Below are positions 15,708 through 23,976 of a stretch of DNA of 64,000 nt, piece by piece; positions within the stretch are counted from its first letter, which is position 1, and every line of letters begins with the position of its first letter. The stretch is from Piscirickettsiaceae bacterium (GTDB lineage: Bacteria > Pseudomonadota > Gammaproteobacteria > Nitrosococcales > Methylophagaceae), in NCBI GenBank assembly GCA_013215775.1, contig JABSQO010000001.1, positions 1 to 64,000 of the forward strand. The letters are read 5' to 3'. The notes beneath the pieces were generated by a model. It was given only the letters and a program-made list of their open reading frames with translations. It had not been told where the DNA came from and searched no databases. A program made the translations under genes and the position numbers.

Positions 15708-17096
15708 ATGTCCTCATGGAAACCAAGAATTGAACAAAGTGCCCGTCTTAAATACTTAGGTATTGTTGAAGCGCTTGAAGCTGATATCTATGCAGGCTAT
15801 GTTAATACCGGTGATCGACTACCGTCACAACGAACTATTGCCGAGGAATTAAGCGTTGATCTGACAACCGTTACCCGTGCATTTAATGAAGCGCGACGAC
15901 GAGGGTTAATTGACGCAAAAGCAGGGCGTGGCACCTTCATTAAGGAAGGCGTTGAAAGTAAGATCATTTCACGCGATTCAGAAGATAATCCACCATTGGA
16001 TTTGAGTATGAATAATCCACCTCAGCCTGAAAAAGCCAATCTGCAACAACGCATACCCGATGGCATTGCCAGCCTTATTTCTGGTGCACGTCAAATGTTG
16101 CAATTACATTATCAAGACAGTGCCGGCAGTCCCCACGATCGCGAAGCAGCGGCCACCTGGCTACGAAAGAAAATTACTGATGTTTCCGCAGAGCGTATAT
16201 TAATAACCGGCGGAGCCCAGGCGGCATTATTTGCTATCGCCAAATGCCTCATCAAACCTGGAGAAACCATTGCAGCTGGTGAGTTTAGCTATCCAGGATT
16301 GAAATCCGTAGCCGAACAATTAGACTTTAATCTTACTCCTTTGGCGATGGATGATGGCGGCATCATTCCCGAGTCGTTTGAACAGTGCTGCCAACTACAC
16401 CGACCAAAAGCACTCTATGTCATTCCCGCTATCGATAATCCAACAACAGCCACCTTGTCTACAGAACGACGCAAAGCCATTGCTGAGATCGCCCGTCGAT
16501 TTAATGTTTCGATTATTGAAGATGATCCCTACACGTCATTACAAAGTAATCCTTTTCCACCTATAGCAAATATGGCTCCTGAGTTAACTTGGCATATCTC
16601 AACGCTGTCTAAATGTGTCACCCCGGCGTTACGAATTGCCTATGTTATTGCGCCATCCTCTGCTGAAGCATTGAGCCTGTCTGCTGTATTAAGGGCAATC
16701 AGTGTGATGGCCTCACCATTAATGTCTGCGTTAGTTTCACGCTGGATTTACGATGGCACCATCGACGATATTGCAACCGCGATTAGAGACGAAAATGTAA
16801 AACGGCAGACCTTAGCCAAGAAATTATTAGCGGGTTATACGTTTTCAACGGATGTCGAAGGTCATCATCTCTGGCTGACACTACCTAATAATTGGCATGC
16901 TGATGACTTTGTTGCTCAGGCCAGTCGCTTAGGTGTGTCCATAGTGCCTAGCTCAATCTTTGCTATTGGTGATAGAACAACCCAAGCAGTAAGAATTTCA
17001 TTAGGGCTTACTCCCGATATTCAAACATTAAACGCCTTGTCCATTTTGGCGAAACTCATGTTGCAATCATCATTAACACCTAGAGCAATCGTATAG
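15708..17096 (+). CDS. MocR/PdxR-type GntR regulator with aminotransferase domain
   Basis: About 462 residues from the ATG at 15708 (AAGG nine bases upstream); the track uses a TTG six bases earlier. The N-terminal winged helix of GntR type (LYxG.RLPSQRTIAEELSVDLTTVTRAFNEARRRGLI) spans residues 15-80. A fold-type I aminotransferase-like domain follows, with ILITGGAQAALFAIA, IEDDPYTSL and the PLP lysine in STLSKCVTPALR. MocR proteins sense PLP or amino-compound ligands. It is divergent from the nrdD-nrdG-pdxST run, and PdxR proteins, which control pdxST, belong to this group. A PdxR role is an inference. Confidence 0.85.
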   Translation: MSSWKPRIEQSARLKYLGIVEALEADIYAGYVNTGDRLPSQRTIAEELSVDLTTVTRAFNEARRRGLIDAKAGRGTFIKEGVESKIISRDSEDNPPLDLSMNNPPQPEKANLQQRIPDGIASLISGARQMLQLHYQDSAGSPHDREAAATWLRKKITDVSAERILITGGAQAALFAIAKCLIKPGETIAAGEFSYPGLKSVAEQLDFNLTPLAMDDGGIIPESFEQCCQLHRPKALYVIPAIDNPTTATLSTERRKAIAEIARRFNVSIIEDDPYTSLQSNPFPPIANMAPELTWHISTLSKCVTPALRIAYVIAPSSAEALSLSAVLRAISVMASPLMSALVSRWIYDGTIDDIATAIRDENVKRQTLAKKLLAGYTFSTDVEGHHLWLTLPNNWHADDFVAQASRLGVSIVPSSIFAIGDRTTQAVRISLGLTPDIQTLNALSILAKLMLQSSLTPRAIV

Positions 17097-17143
17097 ATCA
17101 GTTTCAATAGTTATACCCACACAGTTTTAACGAGTAACAAGTA

Positions 17144-18577
17144 ATGAGTAACGAGCAAAAAGAATCAGCCATCACAGTAGGTATCTACCAAGAAATGACA
17201 GAGTGGCATGTTAACGATGGTGGTAGCAAAATTGTTGCTAAACGTATGCCAGGCAAGTTTAGGAATCTAAAATGGTTGGGCATGTTGACTTGGCTTCCTT
17301 TCTTCTTGGGCCCCTATATTCGCTGGGATGGCTCGCAAGCTATCTTGTTTGATATACCGAATCAACAATTTCACATTTTTGATATCACCATTTTCCCACA
17401 AGATATTTGGATGCTATCTCTAACGCTCCTTTTCTTTGCCATTCTATTAGCAGCAGTAACCAGTATTGCCGGGCGCGTTTTCTGTGGGTATTTTTGTTTT
17501 CAAACGGTATGGACCGATGTGTTCTCTTTTATAGAGGCTAAACTTGAGGGAGATACGCCTTCAAAAGCACAGAAATTTAAAAATGCCCCCTGGACTATCA
17601 ATAAAAGTATGCGTGTTTTAACCAAACATTCACTTTGGTTGATGATTTCCTTATTAACAGGGCTTTCATTTGTGGCATGGTTTATCGATGTTTTTCAACT
17701 ATGGGTTGATTATTTCACGCTACAGGCTCCGATGGCTGCATGGTTAATTCTGGCGACTTTTGCCGTGTTTACATATGGCTTTGCAGGGTTTATGCGTGAA
17801 CAAGTTTGTTTTTGGTTATGTCCATATGCACGGTTACAAGGGGTGATGTATGACCAAGATACGGTATTGCCAGCTTATGATGCAGAACGTGGTGAACCCA
17901 GAGGGAAACTGAATCAAGATGGGGTAGATAGCAGTCAAGGGAGTTGTATTGATTGTAAAGTCTGTGTTGCCGTTTGCCCAACAGGTATTGATATCAGACA
18001 GGGTCAACAGGAAGGCTGTATTACCTGTGGTATATGTATTGATGCCTGCGACAGCATAATGGATAAAATCGATCAGCCAAGAGGATTGATTCGTTATGCA
18101 TCGTACAAAGAACTACATCACAATGCACCTGCTATCGCTTTATGGAAACGGCCTCGAGTGCTTATTTATACCTTGATTTTATTAAGCTCAGTTGCAGGTG
18201 TGGTTTATGGGTTTACGCATTTATCACCTACGGAGTTTAAAGTGATTCATGAACGTCAGCCGCTCTTTGTTCTTCTTAGTGATGGCTCAATTCAAAATAA
18301 ATATACCCTGAAGTTATTAAATAAAACTAAAAAAGATATTGAGGTGGAATATCAGATCGAAGGGATAGATGGCGCGACAGCACGCGGCATAAAGAAAGTG
18401 TTCACTGTAGAACCCGGAAAAATAGTTCCTGTGACTGCCTTTGTAAAAGTACCAAAAGAAAACCTCACTGCCAATCTGATGCCAATTTTATTCAAGGCCA
18501 AGGTGATTTCAGGACCTAATATTACCGCACGTTATAAAAGTATGTTTATTGGACCGAACTCAATACACAATAAGTAG
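17144..18577 (+). CDS. ccoG: CcoG/FixG, cbb3 oxidase copper-site maturation ferredoxin-like protein
   Basis: A 477-residue membrane protein. The N-terminal half has about four spans (LGMLTWLPFFLGPYIRW, WMLSLTLLFFAILLAAV, LWLMISLLTGLSFVAWF, WLILATFAVFTYGF) and the AGRVFCGYFCFQTVWTDVF motif. Two ferredoxin-type cysteine sets follow: CIDCKVCVAVCPTGID and CITCGICIDACDSIMDKI. One more span is near residue 350, then a periplasmic immunoglobulin-like domain. CcoG helps insert copper into the cbb3 oxidase used at low oxygen. The ccoNOP genes are not in this window. It lies 47 bp after the MocR gene. Confidence 0.92.
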   Translation: MSNEQKESAITVGIYQEMTEWHVNDGGSKIVAKRMPGKFRNLKWLGMLTWLPFFLGPYIRWDGSQAILFDIPNQQFHIFDITIFPQDIWMLSLTLLFFAILLAAVTSIAGRVFCGYFCFQTVWTDVFSFIEAKLEGDTPSKAQKFKNAPWTINKSMRVLTKHSLWLMISLLTGLSFVAWFIDVFQLWVDYFTLQAPMAAWLILATFAVFTYGFAGFMREQVCFWLCPYARLQGVMYDQDTVLPAYDAERGEPRGKLNQDGVDSSQGSCIDCKVCVAVCPTGIDIRQGQQEGCITCGICIDACDSIMDKIDQPRGLIRYASYKELHHNAPAIALWKRPRVLIYTLILLSSVAGVVYGFTHLSPTEFKVIHERQPLFVLLSDGSIQNKYTLKLLNKTKKDIEVEYQIEGIDGATARGIKKVFTVEPGKIVPVTAFVKVPKENLTANLMPILFKAKVISGPNITARYKSMFIGPNSIHNK

Positions 18578-18608
18578 TGAGTGAAAAAGATAAGATTTGA
18601 GGCGAACG

Positions 18609-18707
18609 ATGAACATCTATAATGGTTATGACTGAGCAATTGTAGCGAAACGTGTTGCTCAGTTTAGAGAACAAATTGAACGGTATAAAACACTTGCTGG
18701 ATTAGCT
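18609..18707 (+). pseudogene. 5' stub of a nitrite/sulfite reductase gene
   Basis: Starts at ATG and reads MNIYNGYD, an in-frame TGA, then AIVAKRVAQFREQIERYKTLAG before similarity stops. This matches the usual start of proteobacterial sulfite/nitrite reductase hemoproteins (YDEYDxxIVxxRVAQFRDQTxRYLAG). Only about 33 codons remain of a protein that normally exceeds 500 residues, and they end against a terminator. It is a decayed gene start. Confidence 0.7.
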
Positions 18708-18712
18708 AAACG

Positions 18713-18748
18713 AAACCTCAGTTCCCTTTATGGGTGCTGGGGTTTTTT
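18713..18748 (+). terminator. Rho-independent terminator
   Basis: CCTCAGTTCCC-TTTAT-GGGTGCTGGGG followed by six T. It overlaps the stop codon of the convergent gene on the minus strand. A closely similar hairpin lies at 23943-23976. Confidence 0.8.
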
Positions 18749-19148
18749 ATTGGGTTCTTAGTCGCTTACTCGGAACAAATATGCCTATAAACACCATCAA
18801 CCCCATCATTAGATGCGTCACAACTAAAATGGGCTTGCTATAACTCAAATCTTGTTGGAGTAGATAGATGGCTAAATGACTGTTAGCTAACTCTTGGTCA
18901 CCAAGCGCTTTTATATCAAAGGCAATCATATCAATTTGGTTCAGCAAGTTAATGCTTATTAATAAATTGATACTTGCAAAGAGCCCATAAAAAAATAAAA
19001 AACCCCATTTAAAACTTGTTTTGATTTCAATGTCGAATGCAAACAAGCCCCCCAATAAAGCTAAGTGAAGGCTAATAAAAATTGCCCAATGTTCATAAAG
19101 CTGAGTGTGAATATCTGTTGATAGAGTAATTAATTCAGCAAGAGTCAT
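18747..19148 (-). CDS. Small four-span membrane protein, unrecognised
   Basis: A 133-residue protein with four hydrophobic segments: WAIFISLHLALLGGLFAF, WGFLFFYGLFASINLLISINLL, a weaker LAIYLLQ region, and PILVVTHLMMGLMVFIGIFV. There is a short basic tail (PSKRLRTQ). I cannot name a family. It stands alone between a terminator and a divergent lipoprotein gene. Its stop lies inside the T-run of the terminator for the opposite strand. The start is the ATG at 19148, followed by TLAELITL; no other start is better. Confidence 0.65.
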   Translation of the reverse strand: MTLAELITLSTDIHTQLYEHWAIFISLHLALLGGLFAFDIEIKTSFKWGFLFFYGLFASINLLISINLLNQIDMIAFDIKALGDQELANSHLAIYLLQQDLSYSKPILVVTHLMMGLMVFIGIFVPSKRLRTQ

Positions 19149-19316
19149 GTTACTTCCTATTCCTGCGGTTAAGTTTATATACTTGTATTAAGTCGCATAG
19201 TACTATTAAATCTTTCCTATTTGAAAGCAAGGATGTTGAATAGATTTTAGATTCTTGAAAACAGGGTTGTTTATGTAGTAAATTACTCGTTGAGAACTCT
19301 TTTTAGTGATGAATAT

Positions 19317-19586
19317 ATGAAAGCGAAAATTACAATCTTTAGTCTTGCTGTTGTTATGAGCGGTTGCGCTATTGACCCAGTTTCAATTGCTGGGCCTGAC
19401 GGTAAACAGCGTTACACTCTAAGTTGCAATTCAGGTACAGACAAGTGTCATCAGAAAGCTGCTAAGTTGTGTCCTAGCGGATACGATGTTATTGAACACT
19501 CTAAAGAATCATCTACACGTGTAGCACATTATGGTGAATATCCTATAACTACCAACATAGAGAACTTTACTATTGATTGTCAGTAG
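19317..19586 (+). CDS. Small lipoprotein
   Basis: An 89-residue protein from the ATG at 19317; the track start (TTG 19290) would bury the signal peptide. MKAKITIFSLAVVMSGC is a lipoprotein signal peptide with the lipobox VMSGC, giving a mature N-terminal lipidated Cys. The rest is short and polar, with four more Cys (LSCNSG, DKCHQ, KLCPSG, IDCQ) that may form two disulfides in the periplasm. The segment YTLSCN..DKCHQKAAKLCPSGYDVI resembles short proteobacterial lipoproteins of unknown function. No operon partner is seen. Confidence 0.75.
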   Translation: MKAKITIFSLAVVMSGCAIDPVSIAGPDGKQRYTLSCNSGTDKCHQKAAKLCPSGYDVIEHSKESSTRVAHYGEYPITTNIENFTIDCQ

Positions 19587-19627
19587 TTAGATAAAAGAAA
19601 AGTGTTGATATAAACATGGTTGGAGAA

Positions 19628-20527
19628 TTATTTAACTAAAGAATTCTTTAAATCTTGAGCTAGCCAATCAACTAGTGTTCGCACTCTCGTTGCCATCAGC
19701 CGGGAATGAGGGTACACAAGATTTAATGGCTTAGGTGCTGGCTCAAATTCGCTCAACACTATTTCTAACTCACCACTTTCAACCCATGGCATAACTTGGT
19801 AATTAAAGAATAATCCAAAGCCAAGTCCCGCAACACAAGCGTCAACAGAGGCTTTTACCTGATTACACCTAAAACTACCGCCCACCTTAACATCTAGATC
19901 TTTTCCACTATCATTGAAATGCCAAATGGAATTCGATGAAATTCCTGAGAAACGCACGCAGGGTAGATCTGATAATTCTTCTGGTCGTTGAGGTCTGCTT
20001 TCCAATTTTTCTAATAGATTTGGGCTGACACAAACCACCTGACGAATCTCTCCTGCAGGCTTAGCAATCAGTGAAGAATCATGTAAGTGAGCAATACGTA
20101 CCGCCAAATCAATCCCTTCATCCACAATATTAACAACTCTATCAAACAACAATAGATTGATTTCAACATGAGGGTATTGTTCAAGAAAACGAGTAACGGA
20201 TGGAGCAACATGCATTTCACCAAAACGGACTGGGGCAGACAATGTAATCATGCCTCTTGGCACAATTTTCTCTTGGCTAAGTGCAAGCTCAGACTCTTCA
20301 ACTTCTGCAAGAATCTTACGACAACGCTCTAAATAGATCCGTCCTTCTTCTGTTAGTGCAATCCGACGGGTCGTACGATTAAAAAGGCGTGTCTGAAGTA
20401 GCTCTTCTAAAGCGGCTAGTATTCTGACAACTGCTGGTAACGACTTACCAAGTACATTAGCTGCAGCCGTTAAACTCCCTTCATCGGCAATTTTTACAAA
20501 TACCGTCATCGCGTTAAGTTTATCCAT
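19628..20527 (-). CDS. LysR-family transcriptional regulator
   Basis: A 299-residue LysR-type protein. The N-terminal winged helix-turn-helix (MTVFVKIADEGSLTAAANVLGKS, then RTTRRIALTEEGRIYLERC) is followed by the two-lobed periplasmic-binding-like effector domain (VRFGEMHVAPSVTRFLEQYPHVEINLLLFDRVV). It is divergent from a DsrE gene and a flavin/iron-sulfur oxidoreductase gene, which are its probable targets. A dyad TACTCCA-N5-TGGAGTA lies 11 bp upstream of its start. The effector is unknown. Confidence 0.92.
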   Translation of the reverse strand: MDKLNAMTVFVKIADEGSLTAAANVLGKSLPAVVRILAALEELLQTRLFNRTTRRIALTEEGRIYLERCRKILAEVEESELALSQEKIVPRGMITLSAPVRFGEMHVAPSVTRFLEQYPHVEINLLLFDRVVNIVDEGIDLAVRIAHLHDSSLIAKPAGEIRQVVCVSPNLLEKLESRPQRPEELSDLPCVRFSGISSNSIWHFNDSGKDLDVKVGGSFRCNQVKASVDACVAGLGFGLFFNYQVMPWVESGELEIVLSEFEPAPKPLNLVYPHSRLMATRVRTLVDWLAQDLKNSLVK

Positions 20528-20537
20528 AAAACCATAT

Positions 20538-20556
20538 TACTCCACTTTATGGAGTA
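20538..20556. promoter_or_regulatory. Candidate LysR-type operator
   Basis: A perfect 7-bp inverted repeat TACTCCA-CTTTA-TGGAGTA, directly upstream of the LysR gene and in the gap shared with the DsrE gene. It has the length and dyad form of a LysR recognition site, although the T-N11-A core is not certain. Confidence 0.55.
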
Positions 20557-20674
20557 GTTAAATAGGATTTAAGGCATTTATTGTTAATAACGGATTAACT
20601 AATCTAGTCAGCAAGGAATACAACTTATTCCGAGTTACATTTAATAAATAACATTTTTGATTAGGAGTTTTATC

Positions 20675-21049
20675 ATGAAAGCAGCAATAATTATTTTATC
20701 TGATCCAAAGTCTGGTAGCGAAGATGCACTTGGCAGAGTATTTAATGCCTTAGCGACAGCCTATGATTTTAAACAAGGTGGTGATGAAGTCACCGTCTTA
20801 TTTCAAGGTGCCGGAACAAGATGGATTGCCGAACTTAGTAATCCAACTCATCCCGTTTATGAATTGTTTGAAACAGTTAAAGATACTGTAGCAGGCGTTT
20901 CTTGTGGCTGTGCCGAAGTATTTGGTGCGACTGAAGAAATTGAAAAATCCGCTTTTGATCTTATTACAGATAATGCAGTTCCAGGGACATCTGGTCTGCC
21001 TAGTTTACGAAAACTAGCGGCAGAGGGTCACACAATTTTGACATTTTAA
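20675..21049 (+). CDS. DsrE-family protein
   Basis: A 124-residue protein from the ATG at 20675 with AGGAG nine bases upstream; the track start is 18 nt earlier. The pattern KAAIIILSDPKSGSEDALGRVFNALATAYDFKQGGDEVTVLFQGAG matches the DsrE/DsrF-like small sulfur-relay fold. Two cysteines (SCGCAEVFG) lie in the place where DsrE relatives often carry a reactive Cys. It lies between the LysR gene and the large PNPOx-ferredoxin reductase fusion and probably works with the latter. The sulfur-transfer role is inferred from the family. Confidence 0.75.
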   Translation: MKAAIIILSDPKSGSEDALGRVFNALATAYDFKQGGDEVTVLFQGAGTRWIAELSNPTHPVYELFETVKDTVAGVSCGCAEVFGATEEIEKSAFDLITDNAVPGTSGLPSLRKLAAEGHTILTF

Positions 21050-21198
21050 ACTTGATATTTGGGCGGATGTCATAACGTTTGTCATTTGCCCAAATTTTTA
21101 ATATTTAACCTGCGTTATTCGTAGGTCATTATTTTCCAAATCCTACATTATTAATCATAATGTACCGAGCAAACATCTCAATAATAGGAGACATTGCT

Positions 21199-23106
21199 AT
21201 GTCAAATTCAAGCTTTCCATACCATGAAGGTGAACTTGCCGTACAACAACTAGCCAATGAATCTGAAATGGCACGTATGAATGGTGCTGTGGTAAGTAAC
21301 ACGATTATTGGTGGGGCATTACGCTTTATTGAACAGCAGTCGATGGCTGTGATCGGTAGTGTCAGTGAAGATGGCTCTATTTGGTCTTCAGTGTTATTTG
21401 GCCCTCCTGGATTTGTGCGAGCCTTAGATGACCACACATTAGAAATTGATCTATTACAATCACCTTCAGCTCAAGACGATCCGTTGTGGACTAACCTAAA
21501 TACAAACCCAAATGTAGGCATACTGTTAATTGAACTGAGTTCACGTAGACGGATCCGAATAAATGGCCAGGCAAGAAAAGTGTCTGCTAATCGCTATATT
21601 ATCGATGTTGAACGCTCCTATCCTAACTGCCCCAAATATATTCAACGTCGACAATTAAAAACATTCGTAGCTAATGAATATTTTCCTAATTCACAACCAA
21701 GCACAAAGGGAAAGATAATCAATGAAAAACAAAAATCATTGATTGCAAAATCAGATACTTTATTTGTCGCTAGTGCTCATCCCGAGCATGGTGTTGACTC
21801 TTCACACCGTGGAGGACATCCCGGATTCGTACAACTTATAGACAACCACACCCTTCGCATACCTGATTTTTCCGGAAATAGTATGTTTAATACATTAGGA
21901 AATTTTGTCAGCTATCCATATGCTGGTTTAGTTTTTATTGATTTTGAGCGTGGTGGTGTACTTCAATTATCGGGGCAAGTGGAAATTCTTTGGGATTTAG
22001 ATGACCCTAATGATGAGACAGGTGGTACTCAACGATACTGGCAATTCAAAATATCAGCCTGGCAAGAATGTACCATTCCAACAGATCTGGACTGGGAATT
22101 TATGGACTCTTCCCCTTTCATTCCGAAACAGTTACGCACGTTACCAAATGATGGAAAACTACTACTCAAGATTGGACACATTCAAAGTGAAACAGATCAA
22201 ATAAAATCATTTAGATTATTTTCAGCAAACAACGAACCACTGCCAGAGTTTGAACCGGGCTCGCATATACAAGTTAAGGTAAAACTACCCGATGGAAGTG
22301 ATGTCGATCGTCACTACTCACTGCTGTCTGATCCTAATAATAGGGCGTTCTACGAAATAGCCGTACTTGCTGAACCGCATGGTCGAGGAGGCTCACTCTA
22401 TTTTCATAAGTCTGTTCAGGAAGGCGATATGATAGAAAGTAAGCCCCCTAAAAATGAGTTTCCTATGGTTAACAACTCATGTCACAACATACTCATTGCC
22501 GGTGGGATCGGTATTACACCCATTCTTTCCATGTTGCACAAACTAGCATCTAACCAACAATCCTTTGAGATGCACTATAGTGCCCGCACGAAAGCAAAAC
22601 TTGCATTCCGAAATAGAATAGAAAGCTTAGCTGGTGATAGAGTAAATTTTTATGCCGCAGATAAATCAAATGGACAACGACTTGATCTAGATAGGTTGCT
22701 ATCAACACCTAAGCCTAATGTGCACGTTTATGTCTGTGGCCCACGTAGACTGATCAGTGCTGTGCGTGATATTGCTACTTCTCGAGGTTGGCCTTCAACG
22801 CAGATCCACTTTGAGAGTTTCGGTGCACCAACTTTAGTGACAGATCTTCCTCTTCAAGTCCATTTGGCTAAATCCAAAATGATAGTCACTGTTCCTGCAG
22901 ATCGTTCTATTCTTGATACTCTACTGGATGCAGGCGTGAGTGTTCCTCATGAATGTAAACGTGGTGAGTGTTCAATGTGTGCCACAAAGGTATTAGCAGG
23001 TGAGCCAGACCATCGTGATCTATGTTTGAGTCAAGAAGATAGGATGACCTCCATGTGTGTTTGTGTTTCACGGGCACAAGGTGAAGAATTACAGTTAGAC
23101 CTCTAA
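21199..23106 (+). CDS. PNPOx-like / ferredoxin reductase / 2Fe-2S ferredoxin fusion
   Basis: About 635 residues from ATG 21199 (AGGAGA upstream; the track start at 21160 lacks one). Residues 1-310 hold pyridoxamine-phosphate-oxidase-like flavin-binding sequence (FGPPGFVRALDDHTLEI; HRGGHPGFVQLIDNHTLRIPDFSGN). Residues 325-540 form an FNR-type reductase (HYSLLSDPN, IAGGIGITPILSML, YVCGPRRLI). The C-terminus is a plant-type ferredoxin with cysteines in HECKRGECSMCATKV and a fourth Cys in MTSMCVCVSRA. Electrons would pass from NAD(P)H through FAD and 2Fe-2S to a substrate. It is probably under the LysR regulator. The substrate is unknown. Confidence 0.85.
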   Translation: MSNSSFPYHEGELAVQQLANESEMARMNGAVVSNTIIGGALRFIEQQSMAVIGSVSEDGSIWSSVLFGPPGFVRALDDHTLEIDLLQSPSAQDDPLWTNLNTNPNVGILLIELSSRRRIRINGQARKVSANRYIIDVERSYPNCPKYIQRRQLKTFVANEYFPNSQPSTKGKIINEKQKSLIAKSDTLFVASAHPEHGVDSSHRGGHPGFVQLIDNHTLRIPDFSGNSMFNTLGNFVSYPYAGLVFIDFERGGVLQLSGQVEILWDLDDPNDETGGTQRYWQFKISAWQECTIPTDLDWEFMDSSPFIPKQLRTLPNDGKLLLKIGHIQSETDQIKSFRLFSANNEPLPEFEPGSHIQVKVKLPDGSDVDRHYSLLSDPNNRAFYEIAVLAEPHGRGGSLYFHKSVQEGDMIESKPPKNEFPMVNNSCHNILIAGGIGITPILSMLHKLASNQQSFEMHYSARTKAKLAFRNRIESLAGDRVNFYAADKSNGQRLDLDRLLSTPKPNVHVYVCGPRRLISAVRDIATSRGWPSTQIHFESFGAPTLVTDLPLQVHLAKSKMIVTVPADRSILDTLLDAGVSVPHECKRGECSMCATKVLAGEPDHRDLCLSQEDRMTSMCVCVSRAQGEELQLDL

Positions 23107-23308
23107 TCGGGCGATGCCCTCTCGGCTTTGCTTCGGCATAAAGATAGTCTGGATAAAACCCAAAAATGTAGTACATTGTGCCTACTCGTATGGATAAGAC
23201 CGATACATATAGTGATGATCAAGCGTGAAACTATAAGACACGCAATATTTTCTGATACTATTTAGTTCTTGATTCACTCTATCTTCAACTAGGAAAGGAT
23301 TTACTCTC

Positions 23309-23899
23309 GTGCACTCAACATTATTAAAAACGGCAACAGCAGCCTTTCTCAGCTGTATTGTTTTGATGTCAACACAAGTAATTGCTCTAGATTTGAATCT
23401 GAACTTGGAAGATAAATCTGCATTAACAAGGCTAACTGATACTGACTGGACCTTATTAAAGTCAACAGCTAAAAATGCATTAGACAATAGTGACGATGGC
23501 AGCAGCCATGTTTGGAAAAACCCTGAAACATCGAATGCGGGTGTAATCACCATATTATCTACAGATGAAAGTAACGGTATATTTTGTCGCAAGGCTAGGT
23601 TTATTAATACTGCGGGAGAATTAACGAGTACGACTTTTGTTGACTTGTGCAAACAAGAAGGTATCTGGACAGAGGTTAGCCTCAGATCAACAACAACCTC
23701 TTCACAACTACCCGCTAATGACTCATCCTCTGAAATGTTTGATGATGCGTCAGTTAGGTCAACTGACATAACAAATAAAACCCTTGGACAAACCTCTGAA
23801 TATTGCCTTGAATTATTCCGAAATATTGAGGATCTTAAAGGAAAGCCTGCAAGACGATCAGTTGCTATTGATTTACATAAAGCAGAGTGCCTGAGGTAA
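23309..23899 (+). CDS. Exported protein with RT0821/Lpp0805-like surface domain
   Basis: A 196-residue protein starting at GTG after GGAAAGG. The first 25 residues are a signal peptide (LLKTATAAFLSCIVLMSTQVIA). The middle, from DWTLLKSTAKNALDNSDDGSSHVWKNPETSNAGVITI to FCRKARF and CKQEGIW, follows the pattern of the 17-kDa surface-antigen-like domain. The C-terminal third, with SEYCLELFRNIEDLKGKPA, has no match I know. It is followed by a terminator at 23943-23976, so it is probably monocistronic. Confidence 0.7.
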   Translation: MHSTLLKTATAAFLSCIVLMSTQVIALDLNLNLEDKSALTRLTDTDWTLLKSTAKNALDNSDDGSSHVWKNPETSNAGVITILSTDESNGIFCRKARFINTAGELTSTTFVDLCKQEGIWTEVSLRSTTTSSQLPANDSSSEMFDDASVRSTDITNKTLGQTSEYCLELFRNIEDLKGKPARRSVAIDLHKAECLR

Positions 23900-23942
23900 T
23901 TTAAACAACAACTATTCGTCTATAGGTACCAACAAATACAAG

Positions 23943-23976
23943 ACCTCAGTTCCCTATCGGGTACTGGGAGTTTTTA
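23943..23976 (+). terminator. Rho-independent terminator
   Basis: ACCTCAGTTCCC-TATC-GGGTACTGGGAGT followed by TTTT. It ends transcription of the exported-protein gene. The last codons and stop of the antiporter gene on the other strand lie inside the hairpin. Confidence 0.75.

Noticed and set aside
23182-23769. 195-aa ORF on the minus strand
   Set aside because: It is antisense to the exported protein gene, which has a signal peptide and family pattern.
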